From positions 1 through 30,419 of IMG/VR virus record IMGVR_UViG_3300013100_000329: a stretch of 30,419 nt of DNA, one strand, 5' to 3'. The DNA is from a virus. The position numbers and the translations under genes were made by a program. Below, piece after piece: positions 30,353-30,419 of the stretch. Below the pieces are notes generated by a model. That model saw only the letters and a program-made list of their open reading frames with translations. It was not told the DNA's origin and searched no databases. Within the stretch, counting starts at the first letter, position 1; each line of letters opens with the position of its first letter.

Positions 30353-30374
30353 AAGCCCCGCAATGCGGGGCTTT
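30353..30374 (+). terminator. Intrinsic terminator after the tRNA end
   Basis: Stem AAGCCCCGC/GCGGGGCTT with a three-base loop, followed by T residues, lies directly after the CCA. It is most simply the original terminator of the bacterial tRNA gene, marking host sequence right of the attachment site. Confidence 0.88.
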
Positions 30375-30419
30375 GTGGTTTCTGGGGTTTGGGAAACACT
30401 GAAAATCTATACTACGGTT

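Overview
The window holds most of a lambda-type prophage in a Pseudomonas-like host, flanked on the left by an AT-rich stretch with two other genes. The host call is inference from the prophage's relatives: a PrtN-type (pyocin activator) regulator, a CP76-type CII protein, a VapE-type primase-helicase and a DUF4224/integrase pair, all typical of Pseudomonas prophages. No housekeeping gene is present to settle it. The right prophage end is marked by a 3' fragment of tRNA-Thr(TGT) at about 30294-30345, followed by a terminator. No second copy of that fragment was seen, so the left attachment site probably lies outside the window and the left boundary is uncertain.

Layout. 1-2450: poly-C tract, a MASE2-GGDEF diguanylate cyclase (minus) and a divergent small winged-helix protein. 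2452-15070, minus strand: the late operon, transcribed from high to low coordinates: DUF2513-like gene, small gene, holin, Z-like protein, terS, terL, gpW/DUF6148-like, portal (5' part only), tail tube (3' part only), tail chaperones G and G-T with a -1 frameshift, tape measure (5' part only), central hub protein (3' part only), SGNH-hydrolase tail fibre, lambda-R-like endolysin, a small gene and nested Rz/Rz1. Two short plus-strand genes, one with an Sm/Hfq-like pattern, interrupt it as morons. 15100-15600: a control region with a PrtN-style repeat array, a promoter and a terminator. 15596-19356, minus strand: the early operon cro, cII, TraR/DksA-like zinc finger, primase-helicase, Q. 19455-20111: CI repressor on the plus strand. 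20145-28015: a rightward operon of small overlapping genes including KilA-C, PrtN, an HD phosphohydrolase, a repeat-bearing C5 cytosine methyltransferase, a DUF4224 protein and a tyrosine integrase. 28012-29964: a three-gene minus-strand cassette with a TIGR04255-like protein, between integrase and attachment site.

How it works together. The CI-like S24 repressor should hold the prophage silent and self-cleave after DNA damage. The early leftward operon then makes Cro, CII, replication protein and Q, while the rightward operon makes PrtN. The late promoter at about 15195-15223 has tandem 10-bp repeats matching the PrtN P-box immediately upstream and three intrinsic terminators in series downstream, which suggests dual control by PrtN-type activation and Q-type antitermination.

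The most striking feature is decay in two places. One deletion joined the start of the portal gene to the end of the tail-tube gene, and a second joined the start of the tape measure to the end of the hub gene. Capsid, protease, connector and most tail genes are absent, while the repressor, activator, antiterminator, holin, endolysin and spanins look intact. The element should be unable to make virions yet may still lyse its host on induction. An assembly collapse could also produce these joins and must be excluded.
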